From the NCBI GenBank assembly GCA_019694655.1, contig JAIBBN010000001.1, positions 1-64,000 on the forward strand: a stretch of DNA of 64,000 bases, given 5' to 3'. Under the pieces are notes generated by a model that was not told the DNA's origin, did no database searches, and was given only the letters and a program-made list of their open reading frames with translations. Source of the stretch: Leptospirales bacterium. Its GTDB lineage: Bacteria > Spirochaetota > Leptospiria > Leptospirales > Leptonemataceae. The translations under genes and the position numbers were made by a program. Shown one piece after another: positions 63,682 through 64,000 of this stretch. Position 1 is the stretch's first letter. Each line of letters begins with the position of its first letter.

Positions 63682-64000
63682 ATGCAGCAGCGCAATGCCC
63701 GTAAAATTGTCAATCTGGGCAGGATCACCGACATCGATCTGATCCCCGATTTGATCGATATCCAGTTTCGGTCCTACGAATGGTTTCTGCAAAAAGATGC
63801 GCCCGCAGGCAAGCGTAAGGCCCAGGGTCTTGAGGCAGTATTTCGCGAGACCTTCCCAATCGAAAGCCCCAATGAAGACATGGTGCTGGAATTCATGTCC
63901 TTCTCCTTCGGCGAACCGAAGTGGGATGTGCAGGAATGCAAGAATCGCGGCGTTACCTACGCTCTGCCGCTCAAGGCAGTCATTCGTTTGATTCCCAAGG
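63682..64000 (+). CDS. rpoB: RNA polymerase beta subunit, N-terminal part, cut by window end
   Basis: 106 codons are visible from the ATG at 63682. GRITDIDLIPDLIDIQFRSY and WFLQKDAP match the beta N-terminus, followed by VFRETFPIESPNEDMVLEFM, where the fork/protrusion region begins. The start is set by the conserved N-terminus; GAGG lies about 12 nt upstream. The frame remains open to base 64000, and rpoC is expected beyond. Confidence 0.95.
   Translation, partial: MQQRNARKIVNLGRITDIDLIPDLIDIQFRSYEWFLQKDAPAGKRKAQGLEAVFRETFPIESPNEDMVLEFMSFSFGEPKWDVQECKNRGVTYALPLKAVIRLIPK

Noticed and set aside
1-64000. Mobile elements or CRISPR arrays
   Set aside because: No transposase, integrase, phage gene, direct-repeat array or target-site duplication was found on either strand.

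Overview
The window looks like a chromosomal segment of a moderately GC-rich spirochaete of the Leptospira group (Leptospirales). Several things point there. A citramalate synthase closely resembles the Leptospira interrogans enzyme. A DUF1574-like protein is paired with an MBOAT acyltransferase. There are many lipoproteins, a bactofilin, and PAS-cyclase and 7TMR-DISM signalling proteins. The secE-nusG-rplKAJL-rpoB block has the usual bacterial order. I see no insertion sequence, prophage, integron or CRISPR array. Base composition looks even throughout by eye, so this reads as core chromosome with lineage-specific genes rather than an acquired island.

Layout. Positions 1-9.4 kb are a signalling region. 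It holds a membrane chemoreceptor ending in a hemerythrin domain, a PAS-PAS class III adenylate cyclase, and a tightly packed minus-strand operon of CheY-like regulator, CheX-like phosphatase, di-iron metallo-beta-lactamase (ODP/flavodiiron type) protein and PAS-Hpt-CheA-type kinase. Positions 9.6-16.5 kb hold metabolism and housekeeping genes: ribBA, a hisC-like aminotransferase, a thioredoxin-TPR protein, a C-terminal J-domain protein, hflX, and a queuosine-precursor transporter. Positions 16.5-19.2 kb hold envelope and cell-shape genes: an OmpA-like lipoprotein with a membrane segment, a SPOR-like protein, an HU-like protein and a bactofilin. From 19.2 to 26.6 kb come a minus-strand MFS/M28 peptidase/dusA operon, a stand-alone GHKL-like protein, and cimA with a TauE-type permease.

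Positions 26.8-34.4 kb carry a polysaccharide deacetylase, a hybrid kinase, TPR and CsgG-like lipoproteins and a TANGO2-type protein. Positions 34.4-48.3 kb carry a 1206-residue oxoprolinase/hydantoinase, a beta-propeller lipoprotein, a 3-hydroxyacyl-CoA dehydrogenase, a TPM protein, a sodium:alanine symporter, a small secreted protein, an M64-type peptidase and an acyl-CoA carboxylase subunit. Positions 48.4-53.3 kb form an Mla-type lipid-transport operon: an aromatic repeat protein, MlaE, MCE, MlaF, MCE. It is followed by the MBOAT/DUF1574-like pair. Positions 58.8-64 kb hold tRNA-Thr, tRNA-Trp, secE, nusG, a convergent outer-membrane-type gene, and rplK-rplA-rplJ-rplL-rpoB, which runs off the window.

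The most interesting material is the oxygen/iron-linked chemotaxis-like module (458-9403) and the repeat protein translationally coupled to the lipid transporter (48450-53321). Regulatory oddities also stand out: hflX seems to need a non-canonical ATC start downstream of a near-consensus promoter, the chemoreceptor gene has a promoter placing +1 almost on its ATG, a 20-bp perfect palindrome sits upstream of the carboxylase gene, and a 44-nt imperfect palindrome lies near 13.06 kb. Functional names rest on motifs read by eye. No database search was run.
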